DNA from: CALCNS01 sp964425745 | GTDB taxonomy: Bacteria > Bacillota > JAAYKD01 | Length of the DNA: 64,000 bases | Direction: 5' to 3' | Assembly: GCA_964425745.1 (NCBI GenBank) | Contig: CAYRNW010000002.1 | Coordinates: 124,001 to 188,000, forward strand | In this document: positions 1 to 8,410 of the stretch, one piece after another | Numbering within the stretch: the first letter of the stretch is position 1 | Layout of the letters: the number at the start of each line of letters is the position of its first letter | The notes under the pieces: generated by a model | The model's input: the letters and a program-made list of their open reading frames with translations, nothing else | What the model was told of the DNA's origin: nothing | Databases searched by the model: none | Translations under genes and position numbers: made by a program

Positions 1-30
1 CTCTCTGAATGAGGTTGGATAAGGGTTTTT

Positions 31-654
31 TTAAAATTCTTTGCGATGATAAATTTGTATCGAGGTTTTGTAGGAGAGCCAAAGTGCCAGAATCAAAAAA
101 ACAGGGATTAACCATAACCAATTTGTATCGAGGTTTTGGATGAACGCGAGTTCCGGAAACGGACCTTTTACGAGACTTCTCAAGAGAAAGAGCAGTAATA
201 TCGGAACCAAAACAAGGATCAGCATTAAGTAACGGGCTTTCTCAACTCCAAAATGAAAAATTAGGGGCATTAAAATGGAAATCATCAACAAAGCGGCTCC
301 TGTAGATGCTAGTATTCCCCAATAGTCTTCTAATACATGTTCTCCCAATAAAGGTAGCAAGATCAAAGTTACAATCAGACTGAATACCAGCGTTAATAAG
401 CTCAATAAATATTTACTTTGAACCAGTGTTTCTCTGCTCACTGGCATGGTTAGAGCAAATCGGTCCCACTTTGAGCGTTCATCATAGGAGATGGCCGTGA
501 TTGGTAGTAAGATTGCTAACATGCTGAGCATACCAGATAAGAAGCTAATATCGTTGTTCTGTACCCCTAGAAAGGCATAAAATGCAACCAAAACCAAAAG
601 AAACTTAGCTTGTTGCTTAAGATTGTAGAGGTCTTTTATCAGTAATCCTTTCAT
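31..654 (-). CDS. ABC-2 type transporter permease
   Basis: A 207-residue integral membrane protein with about six hydrophobic segments. It is the likely membrane subunit of an ABC exporter together with the ATPase encoded directly upstream. Residues 56-84 hold a segment with the pattern D..SKWD.F..T.PVSR...V.SKYL, which recurs in small ABC-2 permeases of the YtrC/BcrB kind in Firmicutes. The start codon at 654 abuts the upstream ATPase stop, so the two are translationally coupled, and gntR is the first gene of the operon. The substrate cannot be read from sequence; related systems act in cell-envelope or antibiotic stress. The 30 bases between its stop and the window edge hold no recognisable feature. 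Confidence 0.85.
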   Translation of the reverse strand: MKGLLIKDLYNLKQQAKFLLVLVAFYAFLGVQNNDISFLSGMLSMLAILLPITAISYDERSKWDRFALTMPVSRETLVQSKYLLSLLTLVFSLIVTLILLPLLGEHVLEDYWGILASTGAALLMISILMPLIFHFGVEKARYLMLILVLVPILLLFLLRSLVKGPFPELAFIQNLDTNWLWLIPVFLILALWLSYKTSIQIYHRKEF

Positions 655-1499
655 TATTTTGACTCCTTTGCAGTGAAAATCATGATTTCCTCCAAGCTTG
701 CCGGGTCAACGCGTAAATCACCATGATATCGATCTTTTCGAATCAGAGTCTCACTACCCATGTTGTAATGTCGCTGACCACAAATGATCTCGGGAGGAAT
801 CTCGCATAATTGGCCAGAGTCGCACCGTAAAATTCCATACTGTTCTCTCAGGGTTTCTTTACTCTCACAGAAAACAAGTTTTCCACGATGGATAAATGCG
901 ATATGATCACATACTTTTTCTAAGTCGCTAACGATATGAGAACTCATAAAGACCGAGTTCTCCTCGTCTTGGATAAAATCCAAAAGGAAATCGATGATTT
1001 CCTCACGCACAATGGGATCAAGACCGCTGGTAGCCTCATCCAAAATCAACAGTTTGGCATGATGCGAAAGTGCCACCGCTAAGGAAAGTTTCATTTTCAT
1101 ACCTTTGGAGAAGGTTTTGATTAATTTTTGCCCGGGAAGCCGGAATTTCAGTAGATAGTTATCGAAGATTGTTTCGTCCCAGCTACGGTAAATTTGCTTC
1201 AACATGCTGTTGAGATTTGTAGCAGTAAGATTTTCCGGAAAGCCAACTTCGTCCATGACTACACCTAAGGCTTCTTTGACCTCATTAAAATCACCGCGCG
1301 GATCTCTTCCCAAAATCAATAACTCCCCTTGATCACGATGGATTAAATTTAACATAAGTTTAATGGTGGTCGTTTTCCCTGCTCCATTTTCACCAATAAA
1401 GCCCATAATCGTACCTTTCGGTTGAGAAAACGATATGTTTTGCAGTGCAAAGCCCTCGTATTTCTTGCAAATGTTTTTTAAGACAATCGCTTGCTCCAT
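654..1499 (-). CDS. ABC transporter ATP-binding protein (YtrB/BcrA-like)
   Basis: A 281-residue ABC ATPase that should power the ABC-2 permease encoded next. Visible motifs are Walker A GENGAGKTT at residues 36-44, a slightly degenerate signature FSKGMKMKL at 130-138, Walker B LLILDEATSGLD with D154-E155, and the switch histidine in SSHI. The roughly 70 residues beyond the nucleotide-binding domain are an accessory tail common in BcrA-type ATPases. It lies between gntR (one base away) and the permease (its stop meets the permease start), in the YtrA-YtrB-permease order known from Bacillus. The substrate is unknown. Confidence 0.9.
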   Translation of the reverse strand: MEQAIVLKNICKKYEGFALQNISFSQPKGTIMGFIGENGAGKTTTIKLMLNLIHRDQGELLILGRDPRGDFNEVKEALGVVMDEVGFPENLTATNLNSMLKQIYRSWDETIFDNYLLKFRLPGQKLIKTFSKGMKMKLSLAVALSHHAKLLILDEATSGLDPIVREEIIDFLLDFIQDEENSVFMSSHIVSDLEKVCDHIAFIHRGKLVFCESKETLREQYGILRCDSGQLCEIPPEIICGQRHYNMGSETLIRKDRYHGDLRVDPASLEEIMIFTAKESK

Positions 1500-1500
1500 T

Positions 1501-1878
1501 TTATGATTCCCCCTTGTAATAAACAGCCAAGGTTTCTTGCAATTCTTTCAATGAAACATTAGCCTTCTTGGCTAGCTCGACAGCTCTTCCTAAATGAGTT
1601 TCAATTTCTCGATAAACCTCTTCTTTTAGAAAAGATAGGTTACCACCGGCAACAAAACTGCCTTTGCCGATAACCGTTATGATGAATCCCTCACGTTCCA
1701 ATTCTTCGTAAGCCCGCTTTGTTGTGATAACACTGACCCGCAATTCTTTGGCTAAGAGTCTCATAGAAGGCAAGGCATCCCCAGCAACCAAAACGCCATG
1801 GAGGATGAGATTTTTTAATTGTTCTACGATTTGATCATAAATTGGTTGAGAACTTCCAGCATTTATGAACAGATTCAA
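1501..1878 (-). CDS. GntR-family regulator, YtrA subfamily
   Basis: A 125-residue regulator with an N-terminal winged helix of the GntR type (about residues 11-75, including the PSMRLLAKELRVS recognition region) and only a short helical C-terminus. That short effector part defines the YtrA subfamily, whose members usually repress an adjacent ABC exporter operon. It is the first gene of a three-gene operon with the ATPase and permease. A perfect inverted repeat upstream at 1903-1929 overlaps the predicted -10 box and is the obvious autoregulatory operator. The inducer is unknown. Confidence 0.9.
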   Translation of the reverse strand: MNLFINAGSSQPIYDQIVEQLKNLILHGVLVAGDALPSMRLLAKELRVSVITTKRAYEELEREGFIITVIGKGSFVAGGNLSFLKEEVYREIETHLGRAVELAKKANVSLKELQETLAVYYKGES

Positions 1879-1902
1879 GGGAATCCCCCTTTCAATTGCG
1901 AT

Positions 1903-1929
1903 TATTGTATATACACATTATATACAATA
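1903..1929. promoter_or_regulatory. Putative GntR/YtrA operator (11-bp inverted repeat)
   Basis: TATTGTATATA at 1903-1913 is perfectly repeated in inverse orientation at 1919-1929, with a 5-base spacer (CACAT). The palindrome covers the -10 hexamer of the gntR operon promoter, so binding would block RNA polymerase. Assignment to this regulator is inferred from position. Confidence 0.75.
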
Positions 1930-1944
1930 TTTGAAAAATGTCAA
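1917..1944 (-). promoter_or_regulatory. Promoter of the gntR-ABC operon
   Basis: Read on the minus strand: TTGACA (1939-1944), a 16-base spacer, then TATAAT (1917-1922). Both hexamers match the sigma-A consensus exactly. The -10 box lies inside the 1903-1929 inverted repeat, and the start codon of gntR is about 40 bases downstream. Confidence 0.8.
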
Positions 1945-2066
1945 GAAGAATCCATTGAGAATTTGTCAGATTTGGGATATCTCCTGTCGGTACCCGAAAA
2001 TCAAAGGAGTTGCGCCATTACAAGAAGAATTTATTTCGCAACACTAAACGATAGGAGTCTTTCACA

Positions 2067-3011
2067 ATGGATAATTTTGTCCTATCAGCCAATGTGGTAT
2101 TGCCCCTTTTTCTTATCATGATGGCTGGGTATGCAATGAAGCGATTACGATGGTTTGATGATGCTTTTCTAAAGCAGTGGAATCGAATTTCTTTTCGCTT
2201 TTTCTTATCGATTTTACTTTTTATGAATATATATCAAACCTCCGGCAATATAACAGAAATTTTTAATGCTAAACTTATGCTTTTTGCAGTTGCTGCGGTC
2301 ACAATTTGTTTTTTGCTTCTTTGTTGGATTATTCCCAAAATTGAATCGGATAATCGTAGAAAAGGGGTACTAATTCAAGGAATTTTCAGGAGTAACTTTG
2401 TCACGTTTGGTCTTCCAATAACAGCGGCTTTGTATGGAGATATGGGGTTAGCAACCACTTCAATTATCATTGCAATTATTGTACCTTTTTACAATATCCT
2501 TTCTGTCATTATTTTGGAGTATTATCGTGCTGGTAAAGCGGATTTCAAGGTTGTTTTAAAAGGAATTTTGACAAATCCTTTAATTATTGGCTCCTTTTTT
2601 GGAATTGCTTTCTTGCTAACCGGAATCAAATTACCCTATTTCTTTGAAAGGGCCCTGGCTGATGTAGCAAAGGTCGCTACTCCGCAAGCACTTGTGATTT
2701 TAGGAGGATCTTTTCGATTTGCCAGCATACAAAACTACTGGAAAGCTTTATTGTTGGGAGTAAGTGGGCGCTTATTGATTGTGCCCCTTTTGTTTATTCC
2801 GATCTCCATTTTTCTGGGTTTTCGTAATGAGGAACTGATTACGCTCATCGCTATGTTTGGAGCGCCTACCGCGATTTCTTCGTATACTATGGCACAACAA
2901 ATGGGTGCTGACGACGAATTAGCGGGGCAAATGGTTGTCTTTGCGGCAATATTCTCGGTTTTCACGATGTTTCTATGGGTCTTTTTGGGCAAAACGTGGA
3001 ATCTTCTATAA
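2067..3011 (+). CDS. AEC-family transporter (auxin efflux carrier type)
   Basis: A 314-residue membrane protein with about ten hydrophobic segments in two halves, separated by a polar loop near residue 100. The N-terminal pattern LPLFLIMMAGYAMKR and the C-terminal APTAISSYTMAQQMG region (near residues 268-282) are characteristic of the bacterial AEC family, which moves dicarboxylates such as malate or malonate, or other small organic anions. A GGAG motif sits about 12 bases before the ATG. The next gene, 104 bases downstream, has its own promoter, so a shared transcript is possible but not required. The substrate is not determinable; the neighbouring peptidase and MFS transporter hint at peptide or amino-acid metabolism. 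Confidence 0.85.
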   Translation: MDNFVLSANVVLPLFLIMMAGYAMKRLRWFDDAFLKQWNRISFRFFLSILLFMNIYQTSGNITEIFNAKLMLFAVAAVTICFLLLCWIIPKIESDNRRKGVLIQGIFRSNFVTFGLPITAALYGDMGLATTSIIIAIIVPFYNILSVIILEYYRAGKADFKVVLKGILTNPLIIGSFFGIAFLLTGIKLPYFFERALADVAKVATPQALVILGGSFRFASIQNYWKALLLGVSGRLLIVPLLFIPISIFLGFRNEELITLIAMFGAPTAISSYTMAQQMGADDELAGQMVVFAAIFSVFTMFLWVFLGKTWNLL

Positions 3012-3057
3012 ATTTTTGATTGTTTCGCGTTTGAGAAGTTCCAGATACAGAAATATC

Positions 3058-3086
3058 TTGACAAAAAACCCTATCCTTAGTACATT
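3058..3086 (+). promoter_or_regulatory. Promoter of the M81 peptidase-MFS operon
   Basis: TTGACA at 3058-3063, a 17-base spacer and TACATT at 3081-3086 lie about 30 bases before the GTG start at 3116, which has an AGGAGG ribosome site at 3103-3108. Confidence 0.65.
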
Positions 3087-3115
3087 GTTGGTATCAATCA
3101 ATAGGAGGCGATTTT

Positions 3116-4573
3116 GTGAAAGTAGCAATTGGTGGTATAAGTCATGAAACCAATGTCTTTTCTCCTTTGGAAACTCCATTATCTCAATGGAGAGTGATGA
3201 CCGGCCCAGAAATTTTAGAACGTTCTCGAGGAAAGAAAACAGCGATGGGTGGTTTTTTGGAAATTGCTGAAAAAGAGGGCTGGGAAGTCATTCCCACTCT
3301 TTCTGCCGGAGCTACACCTTCTAAACCAACCGATGCGCAAAGCTATGCCTGGTTAAAAAATCACTTGTTAGAGCCGCTTGAGAAAGCCCAACCGGATGCT
3401 GTTTTGTTAAGCATGCATGGAGCGATGATGGCGGAAGGAACGGATGATCCAGAAGGTGATATTGTTCAGGCGGTGCGCAGAATGATTGGGTCTCGTCCTT
3501 TGTTGGTGACCTTGGACTTGCATGGCAATAACACACCCGAAATGGTAGCCGGAGCCGATGCAATTTTTGGTTTTGACACGAATCCGCATATCGATAGCTA
3601 TGAACGTGCTGTGGAAGCTGCCCAATGTTTAGCAAAAATGAGTCGTGGAGAGCTAAAACCGGTGACAGCCCATGCACATGTACCCATGTTACCCCCTACG
3701 ATTAATATGCGTACTGCAGAAGGTCCTATGGTTGAGTTGTTCACAATGGCACGCAACTGGGAGTCTAAGACCGATATGATTAATGTTTCAGTTTTTGGTG
3801 GTTTCCCTTTTTGTGATGTTCCATATGCCGGCTTCAATGTGATTGCCACTGCTAATGGCAATAAAAATCTGGCACAAGAAGCGTGCGATGCAATTTGTGC
3901 CAGGGCTTGGGAGATTCGGGATCAATTTTTAAAAGTCTTACCGAAAACTAGTCAAGCAATGGACCAAGCGGAAGCCATATTGCCAGAGGCCATGACCAAA
4001 CCGGTCATTCTAGCGGATGTTGCCGATAATCCAGGCGGTGGTGGCTCCGGTGACACGCCGGAATTGCTAAAGGAAATGATTCGCAGAAACCTACCCAAAA
4101 CTGCTGCTGCTCTAATTTGGGATCCTGAAACAGTAGAAGCAGCGTTTAAAGTGGGTGTTGGAAACAAAGCAACCTTTCATATCGGTGGTAAAGCCGAGCC
4201 AGCTTATGGAGAGCCCATTGTCGTAGAAGCAACCGTTCGCACACTGTCCGATGGGGAATTCTATGCAACTGGACCGATGAGCCGTGGAAATGTAGCGTAT
4301 ATAGGTCGATGTGCCCGCTTGCAAGTAGGAAATGTCCAGATTTTAGTTTCAACGATTCGAATGGCTTGTAACGATGCCGACATCTTCAGGCATTTGGGAG
4401 TGGAACCGACACAGCAAAAGCTGCTTTTGGTCAAATCTCGTGGGCATTTCCGTGCTTCCTTTGAACCTTTAGCTCATGCTATTATTGAAGTAGATGCTCC
4501 GGGAGCGGCAAATCCGAATCTGAAGCGATATCCGTATCACCGGATTCACACATGGCCACTCGATCTTGATTAA
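3116..4573 (+). CDS. M81-family metallopeptidase (MlrC-like)
   Basis: A 485-residue protein of the M81 family, named after MlrC, which hydrolyses linearised microcystin in sphingomonads. Here it is more likely an amidase or peptidase for small or cyclic peptides. The zinc-ligand pattern of the family is intact: D134 and H136 in LDLHGN and H158 in NPHIDSYERA, with the same 22-residue gap between the two histidines as in MlrC. A second conserved block, DNPGGGGSGDTPELL, lies near residues 302-316 at the start of the C-terminal domain. No signal peptide is seen, so it is cytoplasmic. The start is GTG behind a perfect AGGAGG. An MFS transporter follows with almost no gap, suggesting an uptake-plus-hydrolysis pair. 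Confidence 0.9.
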   Translation: MKVAIGGISHETNVFSPLETPLSQWRVMTGPEILERSRGKKTAMGGFLEIAEKEGWEVIPTLSAGATPSKPTDAQSYAWLKNHLLEPLEKAQPDAVLLSMHGAMMAEGTDDPEGDIVQAVRRMIGSRPLLVTLDLHGNNTPEMVAGADAIFGFDTNPHIDSYERAVEAAQCLAKMSRGELKPVTAHAHVPMLPPTINMRTAEGPMVELFTMARNWESKTDMINVSVFGGFPFCDVPYAGFNVIATANGNKNLAQEACDAICARAWEIRDQFLKVLPKTSQAMDQAEAILPEAMTKPVILADVADNPGGGGSGDTPELLKEMIRRNLPKTAAALIWDPETVEAAFKVGVGNKATFHIGGKAEPAYGEPIVVEATVRTLSDGEFYATGPMSRGNVAYIGRCARLQVGNVQILVSTIRMACNDADIFRHLGVEPTQQKLLLVKSRGHFRASFEPLAHAIIEVDAPGAANPNLKRYPYHRIHTWPLDLD

Positions 4574-4594
4574 TTATTGAAGGATGATGATGGT

Positions 4595-5752
4595 ATGGAG
4601 AACCTCGTGTCTCGCTGGGGAAAAGCCTTTTTGATTGTTGTGTTTTGCTCATTGCTATTTAATCTAGGGATGGGTTTACAAAACTCAACCAAGACAAATT
4701 TTGCTATGGAAGATCTAAAGCTCAATGAGGAGCAGTTTGGTTGGGTTGAAGGAATTCGCGAATTACCGGGCTTACTGACGGTAGTTTTGGCGGTACCGGC
4801 AGCTTATATGGCCGGCAACGTTTATACTGCAATGACCGTTTTGATTACGGGATTAGGGCTTCTCCTTTATGCCAGATCTGGAACGTTCTCCTTTTATATC
4901 ATCGCGACTTTGATTTATTCGACGGGCTTTCATCTTTTTTCGCCGGCACAACAAGCGCTCGTTTTAAACATGTCAAAGCCGGAAGAAAAAGCTTCCCGAT
5001 TGGGATTGCTGAACTCGGTGGCTGCTGTGGGAACGCTATTGGCTTCTCTTTTAGTCAGTCGTATGGGAGCCATTTGGAAATTCAGAGATTTTTATTATTT
5101 GGGGACCGTGGTTTTTCTGGTCGCTGCTGTTTTTATCTATTTTGCACGACGCGGCGGAGAGAAAGTCGAGGTCCGTAAGGCCTATGTCTTCCGCTGGAAA
5201 TACAAAAACTATTATTTTATGCAGCTTTTGGTGGGAGCAAGGCGTCACATCAACAGCACCTTTGCTGCCTTAGCACTGGTTTCTTTGCATAACGTACCGG
5301 TCACGACGATTGCCAGTTTGATGTTGGTTTCGAATTTAACGACCATTTTTACACGTCCCTTGTTAGGGAAAATCATCGATCGTTGGGGTGAGGGTAAGGC
5401 GTTGACCTTTAATTACAGTGTAGTAGCTGTCTTATTCCTCTGTTATGCTTTTGTCAGTAATACCTATATACTGTATGCAATCTTCATTATCGATCATGTC
5501 TTTTTAGGATTTGAAGTTGCAATTACAACGTTCTTATGTAAAATTGCACCAGCCTCCGATATTGCACCCTCATTAGCAATGGGAAGCTCTATTAACCATA
5601 TTACCGGTGTTTTGATGCCGATTGTTGGCGGTTATTTATGGACAATCTCTCCGATTGCCACCTTTGTTTCTGGAAGCTTCTTGAGCTTATGTAGTTTATA
5701 TCAGTCTTGGAAGTTGCCAACACCGGATTCAATTAATCTGGCAGCGGACTAA
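4595..5752 (+). CDS. MFS transporter
   Basis: A major facilitator superfamily permease of 385 residues with about twelve hydrophobic segments. The motif-A-like loop between helices 8 and 9, FTRPLLGKIIDRWGEG, is well preserved. The frame is open from a TTG at 4577, but the ATG at 4595 has AAGGA ten bases upstream and is preferred. It follows the M81 peptidase closely and is probably co-transcribed, so the pair may import and process the same peptide-like compound; this is inferred from context. A long hairpin follows the stop. Confidence 0.85.
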   Translation: MENLVSRWGKAFLIVVFCSLLFNLGMGLQNSTKTNFAMEDLKLNEEQFGWVEGIRELPGLLTVVLAVPAAYMAGNVYTAMTVLITGLGLLLYARSGTFSFYIIATLIYSTGFHLFSPAQQALVLNMSKPEEKASRLGLLNSVAAVGTLLASLLVSRMGAIWKFRDFYYLGTVVFLVAAVFIYFARRGGEKVEVRKAYVFRWKYKNYYFMQLLVGARRHINSTFAALALVSLHNVPVTTIASLMLVSNLTTIFTRPLLGKIIDRWGEGKALTFNYSVVAVLFLCYAFVSNTYILYAIFIIDHVFLGFEVAITTFLCKIAPASDIAPSLAMGSSINHITGVLMPIVGGYLWTISPIATFVSGSFLSLCSLYQSWKLPTPDSINLAAD

Positions 5753-5755
5753 AAA

Positions 5756-5800
5756 AACCCCCTTTGTGAAAGAGACAAATTTTCTTTCACAAAGGGGGTT
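5756..5800. terminator. Bidirectional intrinsic terminator
   Basis: A 17-bp perfect stem (5756-5772 with 5784-5800) and an 11-base loop lie between two convergent genes. On the minus strand the stem is followed by a run of seven U residues, so it is a strong terminator for the DUF2971 gene. On the plus strand the tail is poorer (CUCUAUU). Confidence 0.85.
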
Positions 5801-5805
5801 CTCTA

Positions 5806-6690
5806 TTAAAATCGGATCGGAATCATCGATTGAGAGATTTCAATCTCTTCAGGGTAATGATGATCTTTCAGGAAACGCTGTAAACCCACCTTGGCCAATT
5901 CGAATTCAATCATGGGAGCAACTTTTATGGAATGAATGGCACTTTCTTTACTGAAAACAAGGTCAATATGCGGAATAAAAACCCCGTTCTTGGTGGAATA
6001 GCCTTTACTCAAAAGCTTGACAAATTGCTGTTCCGCTTTTTGAGAAATTTTGAGGACCAAACGGTACTCCCGCTCATCGGAAAAGCTTTCATCTTTGAAA
6101 AAAAGACGAAATTCCTCGAGCCGAGATTTCAAAATCTGTTCAGCAGAGTTTGCAAAAAAGCGATCATCCCAAATAATGGACTCCATATCCTTGCCAATCT
6201 GAATGATTTCACGATCAATTTCACGTATTGTATCGAGGAGGAGTTCCACCTGTTCCTCTTCTTTATATAAAACCTTACCATGGCTAATCGTTACATTAGG
6301 GTGTGAGATCTCACGAAAAGATTCCAGAAGACACTTGACATCTAATCCAATACTATATCCTTGGTAATTCTTATCTTTGATGTAATGATTCCACATCCCT
6401 AAAGAATCCGGAACAATGGAAGCGCAGAAGAGGTAATAGTTAAATGATTCTTTATCGTTTTGATTCGAAAAGCTCCGATTGTGATCGAATAAAGAAGTCG
6501 CAAGTTCTGAAAAATAGGGATAACTTAACTCGTCTTTCAAGGTTTCCATCGCAATTCGAAACGGCTTTCGAATGTGGATGTATTCTGAGACGTCGTTCAT
6601 GAATTGGCAATCGGTAAATCTCAGAGAGTTTTCTTGCAAAATGCTAAATAACCCCGCAGGAGAAGTGTAATGAAAGATGTGTTCAGGCAC
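5806..6690 (-). CDS. DUF2971 domain protein
   Basis: A protein of about 294 residues with the DUF2971 hallmark near its N-terminus: HYTSPAGLFSILQ followed by LRFTDCQFMNDVSEY. The family is widespread and of unknown biochemical function; members often occur in defence or variable regions. The frame is open to 6774, but that would overlap the upstream gene. The GTG at 6690 has an AAGGGAG site eight bases upstream and gives the usual DUF2971 N-terminus, so it is chosen. It lies four bases after the stop of the kinase-like gene and is probably co-transcribed with it. It has no membrane segment or signal peptide. Confidence 0.8.
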   Translation of the reverse strand: MPEHIFHYTSPAGLFSILQENSLRFTDCQFMNDVSEYIHIRKPFRIAMETLKDELSYPYFSELATSLFDHNRSFSNQNDKESFNYYLFCASIVPDSLGMWNHYIKDKNYQGYSIGLDVKCLLESFREISHPNVTISHGKVLYKEEEQVELLLDTIREIDREIIQIGKDMESIIWDDRFFANSAEQILKSRLEEFRLFFKDESFSDEREYRLVLKISQKAEQQFVKLLSKGYSTKNGVFIPHIDLVFSKESAIHSIKVAPMIEFELAKVGLQRFLKDHHYPEEIEISQSMIPIRF

Positions 6691-6694
6691 GATT

Positions 6695-7627
6695 TCAGCT
6701 CCCTTCCAAAGGTTGACGAGTTGATGAAGGATACCACTTCGGTTGCAGGTAACGATATCCGTCATATAGATCAATAAGCCCTTCTGCGGTTTTCTGAATA
6801 GTCTCTAAATTGTGTTTCCCATAGCTCAAGGCCCAGGAGACATGTTCGAAGGCATACACTGTGATATAATAAGCTAATAGTGGAAAGAAATCTTCTGGGA
6901 TTTGATTTTGAAAGTAACCGGCAATTTGACCGCGTGCAAATGCGGGATGGTGCTCGGCTGTCCAGACTAAAATTGCAAATTCTTCATAGGGATCACTGAT
7001 CATACAGCGATCAAAATCAATGATACCAATGGAATTTTTGGGGGTTAAAATCAAGTTGGAAGCGTGAAAATCACCATGTTTGATTACTAAAGGTCGATTT
7101 TTGAGTAAAGGCCGATGTTTCTCCAAATATGAGAACCCGAGTGATTCATTATATAAACGAATGGGGCTTTGTGCGTATTTCAAAAGAATATCTTGTTCAA
7201 TTTCGCGGTACCTTTGCGACCAATCCATGGAAGAACGAACGGAAGAGAGCCGATGCAATTCATAAAGCGTTGAACCACACCTTTCGCCTAAGTTGAACTG
7301 CTCAGCCTCGCTGATTGTGGGCAATTGAGAAGCAACAGTGATGCCTTCAATCCAACTCAGGAGCATGTATAGATTGCTTCCACCGTTACACAAACCAAAT
7401 TGAAGTGGTTTTGGAATATTCAGTTCAAAAGGTTCTAGGCGAACCAAATTGGCATATTCCTGGTGCTTTAGATGAAACCGATCAACTTGCGAAACCCTTA
7501 AAATACAGGTTTGACCTTTTGCATCGATAAGTCGGTATTTACATTCTTTGGAATTACCGCCAGTGAGTTCCTCCAGCTCTTTCCATTCGTGAAAATGCGG
7601 AATGTCTTGAATCAACGTGGTATCCAC
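6695..7627 (-). CDS. Aminoglycoside phosphotransferase (APH)-family kinase
   Basis: A 310-residue protein with the APH/choline-kinase fold. The catalytic loop HGDFHASN and the metal-binding IIDFDRC segment follow one another in the C-terminal lobe, near residues 185-207. The acceptor substrate is not predictable; family members phosphorylate aminoglycosides, macrolides, homoserine, choline or sugars, and most chromosomal copies are not resistance genes. The start is GTG with an AGAGGTG ribosome site. It heads a two-gene unit with the DUF2971 protein. Confidence 0.8.
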   Translation of the reverse strand: MDTTLIQDIPHFHEWKELEELTGGNSKECKYRLIDAKGQTCILRVSQVDRFHLKHQEYANLVRLEPFELNIPKPLQFGLCNGGSNLYMLLSWIEGITVASQLPTISEAEQFNLGERCGSTLYELHRLSSVRSSMDWSQRYREIEQDILLKYAQSPIRLYNESLGFSYLEKHRPLLKNRPLVIKHGDFHASNLILTPKNSIGIIDFDRCMISDPYEEFAILVWTAEHHPAFARGQIAGYFQNQIPEDFFPLLAYYITVYAFEHVSWALSYGKHNLETIQKTAEGLIDLYDGYRYLQPKWYPSSTRQPLEGS

Positions 7628-7720
7628 TCTAAAACACCTCTTTCCTCAATCATTCTATGATTCGCTTCCTCTCTTTCTGTTCCCTTTGCAGGGGTACATA
7701 AATTGTGATGAAATATAAAA

Positions 7721-7751
7721 ACGACCAAGTTGTTTTACACAACCCGGTCGT
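7721..7751 (-). terminator. Intrinsic terminator of the DUF2680-like gene
   Basis: Arms 7721-7733 and 7739-7751 form a 13-bp stem in the minus-strand RNA, including two G-U pairs that would be mismatches on the plus strand, with a five-base loop. The minus-strand transcript continues in UUUUUAU. The G-U pattern assigns it to the minus strand. Confidence 0.8.
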
Positions 7752-7772
7752 TCTCTTCAGTTCAGTTTAAAA

Positions 7773-8255
7773 TTAGCGAATACAACTACGTTGCATCATA
7801 CCACGTTGCAGTTGTTGTCCGGAGAGGCCACCGCGCATACCGCCGCGAGCAAGTCCGTTTTCCATGTTCTTCATGCCTAATCCTAAAGCAACTCGTTGAC
7901 CAAAGGATTCATCGCCGGTGCAGTTCAATAGACGGTCTTGGATGCGAACTAACATAGCGTCGGCTTGTTCTTGGGTGATTCGACCACTTTCAACGCGTTC
8001 TTGAATGCGAGCACGTTGGATTTCAGTGAGTTCGGCTTTGAATGCTTCTAAAACACCAGCTTCATCGGCTAAAGCGCCTAAGGTTTTGCCACTGTCTTTG
8101 CTTTCTTGAATAACTTCTTCAACGGTTTGACCGGTCAAAGCAGCTAAGGCTTCAGCGGGGTTGGTGTACTCCGATGCAGCGAAGGCAAAAAGGGATAAAG
8201 CACTAATAGCGAGAATCATTGCAGTGATCAGAAAAATACGTTTCGTTTTGTTCAT
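7773..8255 (-). CDS. Small secreted DUF2680-like helical protein
   Basis: A 160-residue exported protein. Residues 1-27 are a signal peptide (basic start, hydrophobic core, FAFAA cleavage region). The mature part is predicted helical, contains LTEIQ at residues 76-80 and a RITQEQADAML segment, and ends in a Gly/Met/Arg-rich tail (about residues 130-158). It resembles the DUF2680/YckD-type secreted proteins of Firmicutes, whose function is not established. LTEIQ fits the LTxxQ motif of the CpxP/Spy periplasmic chaperones, though homology is not shown. It is transcribed divergently from an OmpR-type two-component system, as cpxP is from cpxRA, and is probably a target of that system. Confidence 0.75.
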   Translation of the reverse strand: MNKTKRIFLITAMILAISALSLFAFAASEYTNPAEALAALTGQTVEEVIQESKDSGKTLGALADEAGVLEAFKAELTEIQRARIQERVESGRITQEQADAMLVRIQDRLLNCTGDESFGQRVALGLGMKNMENGLARGGMRGGLSGQQLQRGMMQRSCIR

Positions 8256-8317
8256 GATTCATACCTCCATTTTTTCTTGCAGAAGTTTTTCTGCTTGGCT
8301 TAATAATACCGCGTGAT

Positions 8318-8368
8318 TGTGGCAAAAGTGTGTTTTTCAAGTGTGAATTTCGAAACAAAATTGCCACA
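8318..8368. promoter_or_regulatory. Inverted repeat in the divergent DUF2680/two-component intergenic region
   Basis: TGTGGCAA at 8318-8325 and its exact inverse TTGCCACA at 8361-8368 lie 35 bases apart in the 155-bp region between divergent start codons. This may be a paired binding site for the OmpR-type regulator encoded next to it. Neither promoter is close to consensus, which fits activator dependence. The assignment is inference. Confidence 0.4.
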
Positions 8369-8410
8369 GGACTATGTTATCCTTGATTCATATAGAAGGA
8401 GGAGATTTAA

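Noticed and set aside
1819..2121. A 100-codon plus-strand frame across the gntR promoter region
   Set aside because: It overlaps the promoter, the operator and the AEC gene start, and has no recognisable domain.
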